Below, piece after piece: positions 43,285-55,368 of a stretch of 64,000 nucleotides of DNA. This DNA is from Piromyces finnis (taxonomy: Eukaryota; Neocallimastigomycota; Neocallimastigomycetes; Neocallimastigales; Neocallimastigaceae). Each line of letters begins with the position of its first letter. Within the stretch, counting starts at the first letter, position 1. The stretch covers positions 381,501 through 445,500 of the forward strand of contig MCFH01000011.1 of NCBI GenBank assembly GCA_002104945.1, read 5' to 3'. The notes under the pieces were generated by a model that ran no database searches, was not told where the DNA came from, and saw nothing but the letters and a program-made list of their open reading frames with translations. The position numbers and the translations under genes were made by a program.

Positions 43285-46033
43285 ATGAATCTACGGTATA
43301 TGAAATTTATTTATACTAGCCTAATATTGGTATATCTTTCAACAAAAGCATTTTCACAAACTACAAATGATGTAACGATCTTTAATATTCTAGTGGATAT
43401 ACCCGATATAATAAATAAAGATCTCTATGAAAATGCCTACAAAGAAATGGAAAAAAAAGAATATAATAAGGATAATTTGAATTTTAAAATTAAATTTAAA
43501 ATATCAGAGGAACCAAAAGATAAAACTACTAAGGATGGTTATGAAAAATATATTAAATCTATATTAGATAATCTTGAAGATTCTTCAATCGATTTTTTAA
43601 TATTAAGTGATAGTTTTTTATATAGTGACATAGCTAATATAGAAAGTACTACTTTAAAGGATATGTTTTCGAAAAGACAATTCCAAAGACATTATTTAGA
43701 CTTTAAAGAATTTTTAAATTTTAATGAAACTAGATTAGCCAATTACGAACAAGAAATAAAAGAAGATTGCTATTTTAACAATTACAGTAATATTTTTGCC
43801 TTACCATACGAAATTGATTTTGATGTATTATATTATAGAAAATATAATAATAGTGTGACATCTAATATTGATACAAATAATATAAATTGGGAGAGTTTAT
43901 TAGAACAAATTTATATAAAAAATGGAGAAAAAAAATCGATAAAGATGCCACTTAAAGAAGAAGAAGAATTATTTGATTTTTTTACCCAATATATTAATAC
44001 AATTAAAAATTTTAAAGAAAAGAAAAGTTTTGAAGATTTATATAATGAAGCTGACACTTCCATAATTGATAAATTTAGGGATTTTGTAACAAGATCCGAA
44101 TGTTTAAATTTGGAATATAAAGAAGCGTATGAATCTTTTTTAAATGGTGAAAGTGTATTTTTTAAAGGAAAAGCTTCTCATTTTGGTAGTTTGAGAGGAA
44201 AAGATAAAGCAATTACACCTATGTTATTACCACAAAATAAAGGTATTCTTCATACAAAATATATTGTAATTAATAAAAACAGTAGTAAAGATAAAAATGA
44301 ACTTTTTACAGCTGCCCAAACTCTTACAGATGATGAAAATCAAATGGAGAGGTATAATTTATATCAAATATTACCACCTAATTTTGGTCAGTTAGAAAAT
44401 AATGATTATTCAGATATTGTGAATATTTATTCAAAAATGGAAAAAATTAAAGTCAAGGAAATATATAAGGATGAAAAAAGTGCACCATTTATGGAAGTTA
44501 AATATTTTTTACCAAAAATATTAAAAGATTTTTTAAATAGTAAGGGTGATATTAAAGAAATCCAAAATGTTTTTGAAAATATCAAAAAGATATTAAAGGA
44601 AAAAAGAGGAATTCATAAACTTCCATACTATGTCATTTACCTTCCGGCAATTATATCTACTGTAGCAGCAGTCGTCATCATTTATTTAATTTTAAAGTAT
44701 AAAGAACATCCATATTTAAAAATTTATTCCCCAAATTTCTGTGTTATTATAATAGTAGGAATGACAATTGGTATTCTTAGTTTATGTGCAACATTTAATA
44801 ATGATAATAATAAATATTGTAAGGTTAGTTATGTTGTCGATACTTTATCAACTGATTTAACTCTATTTCCAATGGTAGCCGTAACCTATCGTATTTATAA
44901 GATATTAACAAATACCAGTAAAGAAAATGTTGGAATAAATTTGAATCGTCGTATCATTATATGTTTCGTTGTTGGTTTATCATTAATGATTATATATTCC
45001 TCTTGTACAGGTTTCTTTATTTTAGATTTCTATTTAAGTTCTGATGGTAATATAACAAACTTCCGTCAACCTTCCTGTAATTATAGTTCTGATTTATATA
45101 TATTAGAAAGTGTAGAACGTAGAATTAATGAAGTTATTGTAAGTATACATAAAAATTATATAAGTGTTATATAAAATAAATGGTCGTCTCTTTCTGTATA
45201 ACTAACACAAATTAATATTTTTATCATAGTACTTATTTTTAGTCTATATGGTTTTCAGAACTGCAAAGATATCAAAGAGATTTGGAGAATTTAAATATGT
45301 TTATATTATGTTATTTATTGGTATTTTAGAATATGCCAGGTATTATTTAGTTAAAATCATTCCACAACAATCTTATTATTACTCTTATCTTGCCATTATT
45401 TCCTGTAGTGTTTTAATGAATGGATTGCTTATTTACTTTTTAATTGGATCACGTTTATACTATGCCATTCAACACTCTGACGAAATTAGAAAAAAAGAAA
45501 CAACTCAAGGATTTGAAACCAATAGTTATTTTAATACCTTAAATAATGGACTAGATGACACTACAAATAATGACGGTATGCATAGTCATTTTATTGACAT
45601 TAGTAAAAACAGTGAATCACGTATGAATTCCTTTTCCTTCAACAAAAGTTATTCTAACAAACATTATAATCTTTCCTCAAACACGACTATATCAGAATTT
45701 GATTGTTGTTATGACAGTAATAATAATATATTTAATCAAGGATTTAATAGTTATAATGATTTTGGTAAAAATCAACTTTCATCCAATACCACCCCACGTA
45801 ATGATTACTATAATTCTACCAGTGCTCTTCTCAATCAAGATACCTATAGTAGTCAAAAAACTGTTGGATCTCAGGATTCTCAACAAAATTGTAACGTTAT
45901 CAATTTATTAAAAAATGGATCCACCTCGAACCTATCTAATGCACCAAATGTTTCATTTGACATAACAAATAAAAGTAGTAATCAACTTATTAATAGTAGT
46001 AGTAACAATATAAAAAGTAAGAATCAAAAGTAA
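43285..46033 (+). CDS. Class C GPCR-like receptor with a sugar-binding-protein ectodomain, paralogue 1
   Basis: Two exons (43285-45138, 45230-46033) give 885 residues. Residues 1-25 are a signal peptide. Residues about 30-440 resemble bacterial ABC-type extracellular solute (sugar)-binding proteins, with the hallmark ALPYEIDFDVLYYRK and later FLNGESVFFKGKASHF. Residues about 446-695 hold seven membrane segments in the class C (GABA-B/metabotropic) pattern: KIYSPNFCVIIIVG in TM2, LTLFPMVAVTYRIY in TM3, and a final GLLIYFLIGSRLYYAI. The intron falls inside TM5 and is needed to complete it. The C-terminal 190 residues are Asn/Ser-rich and would be a cytoplasmic tail. Predicted role: plasma-membrane receptor sensing an extracellular sugar or similar solute. 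Receptors of this build are, as far as I know, a feature of anaerobic gut fungi. The ligand is unknown. Confidence 0.88.
45139..45229 (+). other. Intron of receptor gene 1
   Basis: 91 bp, GTAAGT donor, TATCATAG acceptor, phase 0 within TM5. This acceptor aligns the two paralogues residue for residue after the junction (YLFLVYMVFRTAK versus YIVMIVLIVRTGK). Confidence 0.85.
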
Positions 46034-46763
46034 TCGTGAATTTTTAATTAATTCAAGATTACCATTTAATTAATAATGTCATCAATAAAACCCAAATCAA
46101 CACCTATAAATAAATAACCATTAAATATTAACATTTTTAAACTTTTTTTAATTTTAACCCCATTGATTAAACATTAAACCCTCATATATAATAATTTACC
46201 CATTTAAAAAAAAAAAACCTTTTTTTTTTTTTTCTTTTAATATTATAGTTTTTTTTACTAAAAAAAAAATAAAAAATAAAAAAAAAATAATAAAATATAT
46301 AAAAAAAATAAAAAAAAAAGAAAAATAAAATATAATCCTTTTATTTTTTTTTAAAAAGGTATCTTTTAAATTGATATCTTTATACCACCTAATTTATTAT
46401 TTCTTATTGTAATACTATTGCATGCATAAAAAAACTTTTTAAAAAAATTTTTTTCATTATTGAGAATAAAATATGAATAATGCTAACACTCCTAATAATA
46501 TTAATGATTTTCAATAATTATTAAAGTTTTTACTATTTTTTTTTTTAAAAAATTAATTTTATGATAACTTTATTTATTACTATTATTTATTAAAATGATA
46601 TAAACAATGGTAAAACAATACTATTTACTAGTGACTTAAAAAATGATTAATAATTATAACAAATATAAAAAATAAAAAAAATAATAATAATAATAATAAA
46701 ATCATAAAATACATATTTTTATTTTTTTACTATTTAAATAAAAAAAAAATTCCATATTAAATA

Positions 46764-46795
<32 letters not shown>

Positions 46796-49388
46796 GTATT
46801 AATAATTATATATATATTCCAAAACTAATTTTAATTGTTTTATTGGAATGATTACTTATTATTATTATTGGTACTTTCATTAAATATTATATTAATTATT
46901 TGTTTTATATACATCTTCAATTATACTATTTTTTTTATTGTAATCATCCAAAATAAGGAATAGTTTAAGATTGCTGATATTTTATTTGTTCTGAAATTAA
47001 TTAATTAAATATTCATATTTGAGTAATTAAGAAAGGGGGAATTTTTTAAAAAAAAAAAAAAAATTTAAAAAATCATTTAATTAAATAGTATATTATTATA
47101 AAAATATAATGTCACATCATTTTTTCAAAATTAATATAAAATACAAAATACGAAACAGAAACAGATTAACTTTGAATCTTTTTTCCTATTTTGTACTTTT
47201 TTTTTTTAAAAAAAAAAAAATACAATAATTATAGAGTTTTAACTTTTAAAAATTTTATTACTCACAGTATTATATTAAAAATAATATTTAATAATGTTGA
47301 AATTTTAAATTTTTTTTTTTTTTGAACATTAAATTAATTTCAAATCAAAATGAAAATCAAAACTTTAATAAATTTAAATTTATATTAAATTTTTTGAACA
47401 CAAAGCTAATATTTCAAACAAATAAAAAAATTTTTAATTAAAATTTAGTTAATTATTTTGTGTAACCGTAAACAAAAATGTCTTTTTTAAAAATGATACA
47501 TTTTTTTTAAAGTACAGAGAAATGAATACAACAATAAATTACTGAAACAGCCATAAAAATTAAAAAGAAAAAAAAAAAGAGAAGAGAACATGTTTTTTTT
47601 TTTATTATTTAAAACATAATATTCATTCATTATTTAAAAAAAAAAAGAAAAAAGAATTCATTTATAAAATATATAAAGTATTTATAGAATAGATATATAC
47701 TATAAATTTAATAGTACATTAAAAAAGCACTTTGCATCACATTATTGTTTCATCTGTTATGATTCTATTTACATAATAATTAAATATAATTCTTTACTTT
47801 CAAAATGTATATATTCAATATTATTTTATGTATATCCTAAATTTATGTATACATAATATTTAAATATAATATACAAGTTTATTAATAAACTTTAAAACTT
47901 TATACTAGAAATTACTTAGCAAAAGTAACTAATATTAGGTATATAACCATTACACAATGGTTTTCCCTTAAATAAATTAGTTTTTAAAAATAACAGGATT
48001 AAAGTAAATGTATATTATATAATATTTTTTTTACATAAAGTTTTCTAAACAAAAAGGATTTATTCATATTTAATGCATACATTACATCATCCTATTCTAT
48101 AAAATTGATAGAAATGTGTATTTTTAAAAAACACTATATATTAACGATACTATAAAATATATTTATATTTTACTTAACTACAATATTTTTTCTTTTATTA
48201 TTGGCACTTTTTTTACCATAATTTTACTATAATTTTACTGGTTATAATTCATTAGTTTAACAGGATTTTATAGGTTATTTTCATGGTTGACCTTATCAAA
48301 ATTTTTATAGTAATTAAAGTTTATTCTCGATACAATGTTATATATATTATATATTAAACTATTATAATTAATATAATATGTTTTGAATGATGTTGACAAT
48401 TTCCATATTTGGTTATTATCATTAACATTATTTGTTATTATAGATTATATTTTTTTTAATATATGGTTAAGCTTAATTTACTATTATTTATAATAAATAT
48501 AAATATTTTATATTATTTATATATATAAAAAAATAATTAATTTATATTTACCTATTATATAAAAAAAACAACAATTTATTTAATTATTAATATTTTTCAT
48601 TCATTTACTTTTCATCCAATGACTTGTCTTAAAATTGAATAATCACAATTTTTTTTTCTTTTTTGCTTCAAACTATATATATTATTTTATTTAATAAATT
48701 TGTATTTTTTTTTTTTTTTTTAAAAAAATACATATAAAAGAAATTCTTATGGTTACACTAATTTCATTTTGCTAAGGAGAATATAAAAAGGACACTTTTC
48801 CTGTTTTTTATTATTTTTTTAAACCAAAAAAAATAATAATAATAATTTAAGATAAATTAAAAAAGATTACTTATAACAATTATAAGTAATAACTTAACAA
48901 TTGTTATAAAAATTACTAAATATAATATTAATAATAATATATTTTTTAAAGAAATTACTAAATATAATATTAATAATAATATATTTATTATGACAATTTA
49001 TAAATTAAATTACAGAATTAATATAAATAAACATTGTTAAGAATAAAACAAATAAAATAAAATTAATAATAATAAAAATTATTAAACATAAAATAATTAC
49101 AATTAATGACAAAAATTTTGTTAAACAAAATATATAATTAATAATAAAAATTGTTCAACAAAATTAGTACAATTAATGCCAAAAAAAATTATTTAACAAA
49201 AATATATATATTAAAATAAAAAATAAAATAACAGTTTAAAAACATTTTAAATAAACACATTATATATAAAAAACTTTTCAACAAATCTTTTGTAAAAATT
49301 AAATTAATATTATTTAATTGTATATATAAAAGTAATTTAATAATAATTTTTTAATTAGTTGATTTAAAAATAATAAATAAAAAACAAA
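46034..49388. other. Intergenic between the two receptor paralogues, no gene seen
   Basis: About 3.35 kb of A/T runs with dense stops. A short tandem duplication (ATTACTAAATATAATATTAA) occurs at about 48911 and 48955. No transposon hallmark is visible. Confidence 0.55.
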
Positions 49389-51667
49389 ATGAAATATTTT
49401 TCAAAAATTGTTTTACAAAGTGCATTACTGGTTTTATCTGCTAGAGCTCTGCCAGTAACTCCACAAAAAAATAAAGTAATAAAGATTTTAACAGATAAAC
49501 CAGATAGTATTATTGCTACAAAATGGAATGACTATTGTTCATCAATAAAAAATTTTTTCACTACTACCGAAGCTGAAAATCTTCTTCTTCATGAATATGA
49601 TATTGATTTTACTTTCAATTACGATGAACTTTATGATAAAAAGAGTACTAATAGTTATGAAACATACTTAAATTCTATTATTAAAGAATTGAAAGAAAAT
49701 AATTATGATATGATGATATTAGATGATAAATTCCTATTCTCTGAAAATGCATATATACAAAGTCAATATATTGATAGTACTTTTGGTAAAAATATTCATA
49801 ATGAATACCTAGATTTAACATCTGATATTAATAAGGATTCTCTTTCCTTCCATGATTCAAAAATCCTTAGTGATGGTTACTACGACAATCATTTATATGC
49901 TATTCCATTTGAAAAAGATTTTGATGTCATTTTTTATCGTAATGATAATGCTAGTTTTGGAAATGTTAATATGATTAATGTCTCTTGGGATGATTTAGTT
50001 AATATCAATACTGAGGCTTCTGTCAATAAGTTAAGTGTTCCTCTTGGTAATAGTGATGAATTACTTCACCTCTTTATCGAATACGCTAATGAAAAAATTG
50101 ATTTATCCGGAAACAACAAAGAATCCAACTATGAAAAATTATACAACCAAAATTCTAAAGATATATTTAACTCATTTAGCTCTTTCGTTACTAAATTTGG
50201 AACCAATATAACTTCAGAAATCACTTTTATAGATGCCTATGAAACCTTTATTAACGGAAAAAGTAGTGTATTTAAGGGTAAAGCTTCACATTATCACGCC
50301 ATATTGAATACACCAAATGGTAAAAATGTTATGATGCAATTACCCCCAAAGAATACCAGTATTATCAATAATAAGTATATTGTTATTAACAAGAATAGTT
50401 TATTAGATAAGAAGGTTCTCATTGAAGCTGCAAAAAGACTTACTTCCAAGGAAATGCAATTATACAAGGCCGAACAATTTGGAAAAATACCAACTTTTGA
50501 TATGACTCAAAGAGATAGTGATCCATCCATTAAAACTTACTCTGAAAAAAATCCAGAACTTCTTAATATTATAAGTAAAATCATTCCACTTCACCTTAAA
50601 GATATTTTCAAGAGTGAATTTAGTGCACCATTTATGGAAGTTAGAATTCTTCTTCCACAAGACATTAGAAAGTATTTAAAAGAAAAAAATAATAATGACC
50701 TCTCCAATGTTATTGAAAATATTAAAATGTTATTAATGGATAAATCAAATGTTATACATTTCCCCACCTATCTTTTATACGCTCCAATAATTATATTTAC
50801 TCTATTGGCTATTATTGTAGTCATTTTAATTTTCAAATATAGAAATTATTCATGTTTGAAGATTTTCTCACCGGGTTTCTGTATTCTCAGTATTATTGGT
50901 ATTATCATGAGTATTATTCATCCAATGATTTCTATGGAAAATACTAATCCAAATGTATGTAAATACCTTTACATCTACGAAACTATTTTCACCGATTTAA
51001 CCCTTTTCCCAATGGTGGCAGTTACCTATCGTCTTTACACTATCTATAGTAGTAAAGCTAAGGATAATAAAATTAAGCATTTAAATACTCGAATTAACAT
51101 CTTTTTCATTATTGCTATGTTAATTATGGTTTTCTATTCTGCAGCCGTTTCACTTTTCATTTTGAATTTCTACTTCCACTCCTATGGTACAATTGATACT
51201 TATCGTCAACAAGTTTGTACATACAGTGATAATGGTATTTTTGAATCTATTGAACGTAGAGTCAATGAATTAATTGTAAGTATTTAAGGTAATATCCTTT
51301 TAATATATATATGTATATATAGTCATATTAAATCCCCCCCTTTTTTTTTATTTTAATTATTATCTATATATAAAATTAGTATATTGTTATGATTGTTTTA
51401 ATTGTCAGGACTGGAAAAGTTTGTAAAAAGTATGGTGCATTCAAATACATATATATTATGTTTTGTATTGGTATCATGGAATACGCCTTCAATTTCATTT
51501 TAAATTATTTACCAACTAATGGTTATTTCGGATTCTATTTAATTAGTATTATTATAAAAACTGTATTAAATGGACTTTTAATCTATTATTTAGTTGGTTC
51601 AAGATTAATATATGTTATCAAACACAGGAATAATGCTGACAATTTAAATTATGAAGAATTATTATAG
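49389..51667 (+). CDS. Class C GPCR-like receptor with a sugar-binding-protein ectodomain, paralogue 2
   Basis: Two exons (49389-51275, 51380-51667) give 724 residues with the same plan as the upstream paralogue. There is a signal peptide (residues 1-20) and a solute-binding-protein-like ectodomain with AIPFEKDFDVIFYRND and FINGKSSVFKGKASHY. Seven membrane segments run from about 459 to 715 (LKIFSPGFCILSIIG, LTLFPMVAVTYRLYTI, GLLIYYLVGSRLIYVI). The intron is at the homologous position in TM5. The striking difference is the tail: only about 15 residues follow TM7, against about 190 in paralogue 1. The ectodomains are clearly divergent while the membrane core is well conserved, suggesting different ligands but a shared signalling partner; that is inference. 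Confidence 0.88.
51276..51379 (+). other. Intron of receptor gene 2
   Basis: 104 bp, GTAAGT donor, AAATTAG acceptor, same phase and position as in paralogue 1. Confidence 0.85.
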
Positions 51668-53151
51668 ATTTTAAATTCAAAAAATTAGAATTTCTTTTCA
51701 AAATTGACATTTTGGGTTTTTTATTATAATAATATAAATATATATATATATATATTCTTAATGATTTGTAATAGTTTATAAAAAAAAATATTATCTCTAA
51801 AATTAAGTCTTAACCATGATTAAATAAACCTTTCTCTTTTTTATTTATTTTATTTAAAATATAATTTTATTTTTTATTTTCAAGAAAGGATTAAAAAAAA
51901 AAAAAAGGAAAATGGAATATTTAGTAAATTAAACATATAAAAGAAATTTTTCTCTCTTTTTTTTTTTTTTTTTTTATTGTATTAATATTTATAGAAAGAA
52001 TAAGTTTATAATTAATTTAAAATAAAAATAAATAATAATAATAATGTTTATTGTATAAAAGTCATTTAATTTATTACTATTTAATAAATAAAAAAAATAA
52101 AAAAAAAAATAAAAAAATTTTTATATATTGAATAATACTACTTGATAATAACTTTTTTTATTATTATTACTATTATTTCCATTAATTTTATTATGGTAGG
52201 TGAAGAATAGATCCCACACATAGTATAAATTTACAAAATTTATCAAAATTATAAAATCATTGAGAGACTTTTTTAAAAATCAAATAATTTATTATAAAAT
52301 ATTTATTAGGGTATGGAATGAAAAGAGAGAATTTATCGACTCGAATCTCTCTCGGAAATTCCCAATAAACCTACCTTGATATGGTATAGTTAAAAACAAA
52401 AAATTTAAATATTAATATTTATAGTCAATTCTTTTTATACGACCAATAATAATACAATGCCCATTAATTATTCTTTTGGAGTAGTATCATTATTTTGTAA
52501 GATTTTAACTCTTTTTTTTTTTTACCCCTTATTTTTATTTAATATACTTTATTATCTTTAACCGATATTATTCTTTTAGAATGGACAATATTCTATTTTA
52601 CTGCAATTCATAAACGAATTATTAAATTCATATATTTTTTTTTAACACCTTCATAATAATAAACGTTAAAATTAATTTTATTCTTTTATTTTTTTTTTTT
52701 TTTTGGATTTTAATCTTGATTTTTTTTTTTTTATATAAACAATTAAGAAAAAAAAAAAAAAAAAGAAAAAGAAAGTTAACAATAAAAATAATAATAATAA
52801 TAATAATTATATTATTATTTATTTTAATTATTTTTCTAAAATATAACATTATATATATATATATATATATACAATTATGTAAATTTATTTTTAATTCATA
52901 TAAACATATTATTGGTATATAAGTTAAAAGTAATAAAATACAAAAAAAAAAAATTGTAATAATAATAAAAAAGAATTTTATCATTTAACTTTTTTTTTCC
53001 TTTTTTTTTTTAAATAATAATTAACAACAATAGTTTTTTTTTAAAAAAAAAAAAAAAAAAAAAAATTATATATATTTGGGAATTAGTATCATTGAATTCT
53101 GTAAAATTATATACTTAAATTATCATATATTTTTCTAAAAAAATTTTATAT
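51668..53151. other. Intergenic between convergent receptor genes
   Basis: About 1.5 kb, mainly A/T runs. A less AT-rich patch at 52190-52400 includes GAGAGA and TCTCTC arms around ATTTATCGACTCGAA, a possible hairpin or relic repeat. Long ORFs near 52628-52984 are low-complexity artefacts. Confidence 0.5.
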
Positions 53152-54327
53152 TCATTGAATAGAATTATAATTAAATTTTGTATTTTCGATATATTGACCG
53201 ATGAAAGATTTATTTTTTTGAAAATGTGAGTTATCTTGTGAATTTGAGCATTTAAAAACATTAGTGAAAGATGGCATATTTATAGAATGGCAAGAAGAAG
53301 TAGTTGATTTAATATCATTCTCTATAAATGGAATAGCATTGGATTGAGGAGGTGATGAAGTAGTTTCATTAATTGAAACAAATGAACTAATGGATGATAG
53401 TTTTACTTCTTTGTTTTTATCTGCATAAATTCGAAGTAATATTTGATCCATATACATAACATAATAATTAATGTATGAAAAGGAATAACGATATTCAAGC
53501 ATAATGGTATAAATACTTTCAAACTGAGAACCAAATATATAAAAGACAATGGTTACTGGGATGATAATTAAGGATAAAATAACAGAAATAATGATACGAT
53601 ATTCTGAAGTTTGTTTTAATTTTTCAAAGAAATTATTTTTCATTAATACCTTATTATCCTTATATTTTTTAAAAAGGTTTTTCCTTAGATAATAAATTAG
53701 CATGACATCGTATATAACGCTTACTATTTGAATGACCAATGAATTGGCAATTGTATACGCCATTAACGATTTGATTCTTTCAAAATCTTCTTTATCATCC
53801 TTAAATCTTGGTCTAAAAAATATGGGTACCAAAAAACAACATGCTTTTGTTAAGTTGAAAAAGATACATGTAATGTATAATTGTAGTATCCGTTCATGAC
53901 AAAGTATAGCTTTTGTTCTTAATAAAAAATACCAATCACCAATAATTTCAGAAGTAAAACAAAGCATGGGAGATAACACAAAAAACAAATACCACATTCT
54001 TTCAGTATATGCATCTATATTATCCTTATTTTCTACGAGCATTAAATTGATAATATTACTTAATGAGTAATTACTGGAATGGAAAAACCAAAACCCAATT
54101 AATATATAAATAATTGGTTTATTCCATTTATTTCTATTAATCAATAGCACTAATAATAACCAAGGAAAAAATGGATTGTTAATGTATGAAACTAATGTAT
54201 TTTCTTTATGAATATGTGTATCTGCAAATGTCGAATAACTGGTGAAAAAAGTAAAATTAGATAAATACATTTCGTCATGTCGACTGAATTGAATAAGTTT
54301 TTCTGAAAAATCGAATGGAATATTCAT
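53152..54327 (-). CDS. Seven-transmembrane receptor-like protein, unrecognised family
   Basis: A single-exon 391-residue protein from ATG 54327. Residues 1-50 are polar with no signal peptide. Hydrophobic segments lie at about 52-64, 70-84, 110-134, 146-172, 192-214, 243-266 and 279-300: seven in all, with short loops. The C-terminal 90 residues are polar and Ser-rich (SSISSFVSINETTSSPPQSN), like a regulatory cytoplasmic tail. This topology fits a GPCR-type receptor with an extracellular N-terminus. The sequence does not show the class C core motifs of the neighbouring receptors, and no solute-binding domain is attached. It converges with the receptor at 49389-51667. Family, ligand and partners are unknown to me. 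Confidence 0.72.
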   Translation of the reverse strand: MNIPFDFSEKLIQFSRHDEMYLSNFTFFTSYSTFADTHIHKENTLVSYINNPFFPWLLLVLLINRNKWNKPIIYILIGFWFFHSSNYSLSNIINLMLVENKDNIDAYTERMWYLFFVLSPMLCFTSEIIGDWYFLLRTKAILCHERILQLYITCIFFNLTKACCFLVPIFFRPRFKDDKEDFERIKSLMAYTIANSLVIQIVSVIYDVMLIYYLRKNLFKKYKDNKVLMKNNFFEKLKQTSEYRIIISVILSLIIIPVTIVFYIFGSQFESIYTIMLEYRYSFSYINYYVMYMDQILLRIYADKNKEVKLSSISSFVSINETTSSPPQSNAIPFIENDIKSTTSSCHSINMPSFTNVFKCSNSQDNSHFQKNKSFIGQYIENTKFNYNSIQ

Positions 54328-54890
54328 TTTGTAATTTTTTAATTTTAATTATTTTTTTTAAAAAAAAAACCTTTTCTTTTTTTACTATTTTTTTTGTTGT
54401 TGTTGCTGTTATTGTTGTTGTTAGGAATTAATGGCCTATATATAGCAATGTTTAATACATATATCTGTACAGTGTTGTATTATTATTATTATTTTAATAT
54501 TTGTAAAATATACACTTTAAATTATTTTTTAATTAAATTTATTATTATTAAATAAATATATATATATTTATTGTATTGTATTATTATATTTAAGTTGTAA
54601 TTTTTTTTTTTTTTTAATTTGATTTTTATACATATCCAATATTTTAAAGTTTTTTTTATTTTGTAATTATTTACAATTGATAAAATAAAAAATTAATAAA
54701 AAAATAGTTTATCGTTATGTAGTAGTTAATTTTAGGGAAACTTTATTAATTTTAACATATTACTCTTAATCCCATTAATTTTATCCTCATACACCTTTTT
54801 TTTAAAAGAAAAAAAAAAAAAAAAAGAAGATAGAAATAATAATAATAATAATAATAAATAAAGAATTTTTTTTTTCTTATTCTTCTTTTT

Positions 54891-54921
<31 letters not shown>

Positions 54922-55079
54922 GTGCTTATTGTTTATTTTTTTTTGTGATGAAAAAAAAAATGGCAAAAACTTTTTTTATTTATATATTTTTTCTTTTATT
55001 TACCAATCATCAAAAATATTTTACATTTAGGAAGATGTAACACAAAAAAAATTTTTTAAAATTATTACATATTTAATTT
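54328..55079. other. Intergenic upstream of the minus-strand 7TM gene
   Basis: About 750 bp with long T and A runs and a GTT-rich repeat near 54395-54422, read as CAA repeats on the gene's strand and probably in its 5' leader. Confidence 0.5.
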
Positions 55080-55338
55080 TATTAACAACCAAAAGAATTA
55101 AATTAAATTTATATTATTAATTTATTACATTGTTCTACAAACCCATCAATTTATGTATTTGTATTAATTTAATGTATTTGTATTCAATATTTAGTGGTCT
55201 AGAATCAAGCCACAAATTGTATATAAGAAAGAAATTTTTTTTTTGTATTTTAAATTTTCATAGCTATCATATATTAATAATTTTAATATATTAATAAACT
55301 TTAAATATTATAAAACAAAATATAATATACAGTTTATA
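55080..55338 (+). repeat. 5' LTR of the copia element
   Basis: 259 bp, begins TATTAACAACC and ends ACAGTTTATA. The first seven bases and the last seven form an imperfect inverted repeat (TATTAAC versus TATAAAC). Confidence 0.88.
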
Positions 55339-55360
55339 GATTAAGAGTCTCAACTTACTG
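55339..55360 (+). promoter_or_regulatory. Possible primer-binding site of the copia element
   Basis: The bases directly after the LTR, GATTAAGAGTCTCAACTT, do not look like the complement of a tRNA 3' end (no TGG). Their reverse complement contains GACTCTTAATC, the anticodon arm typical of tRNA-Lys(CUU). A half-tRNA primer, as used by Drosophila copia, is possible, but only about 11 bases support it. Confidence 0.3.
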
Positions 55361-55368
55361 AAAAGGAA

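Noticed and set aside
52628-52984. Minus-strand 118-codon ORF rich in Ile and Phe, and its plus-strand partner
   Set aside because: Built from poly(T), (AAT)n and (TA)n runs. It looks membrane-like only because of composition.
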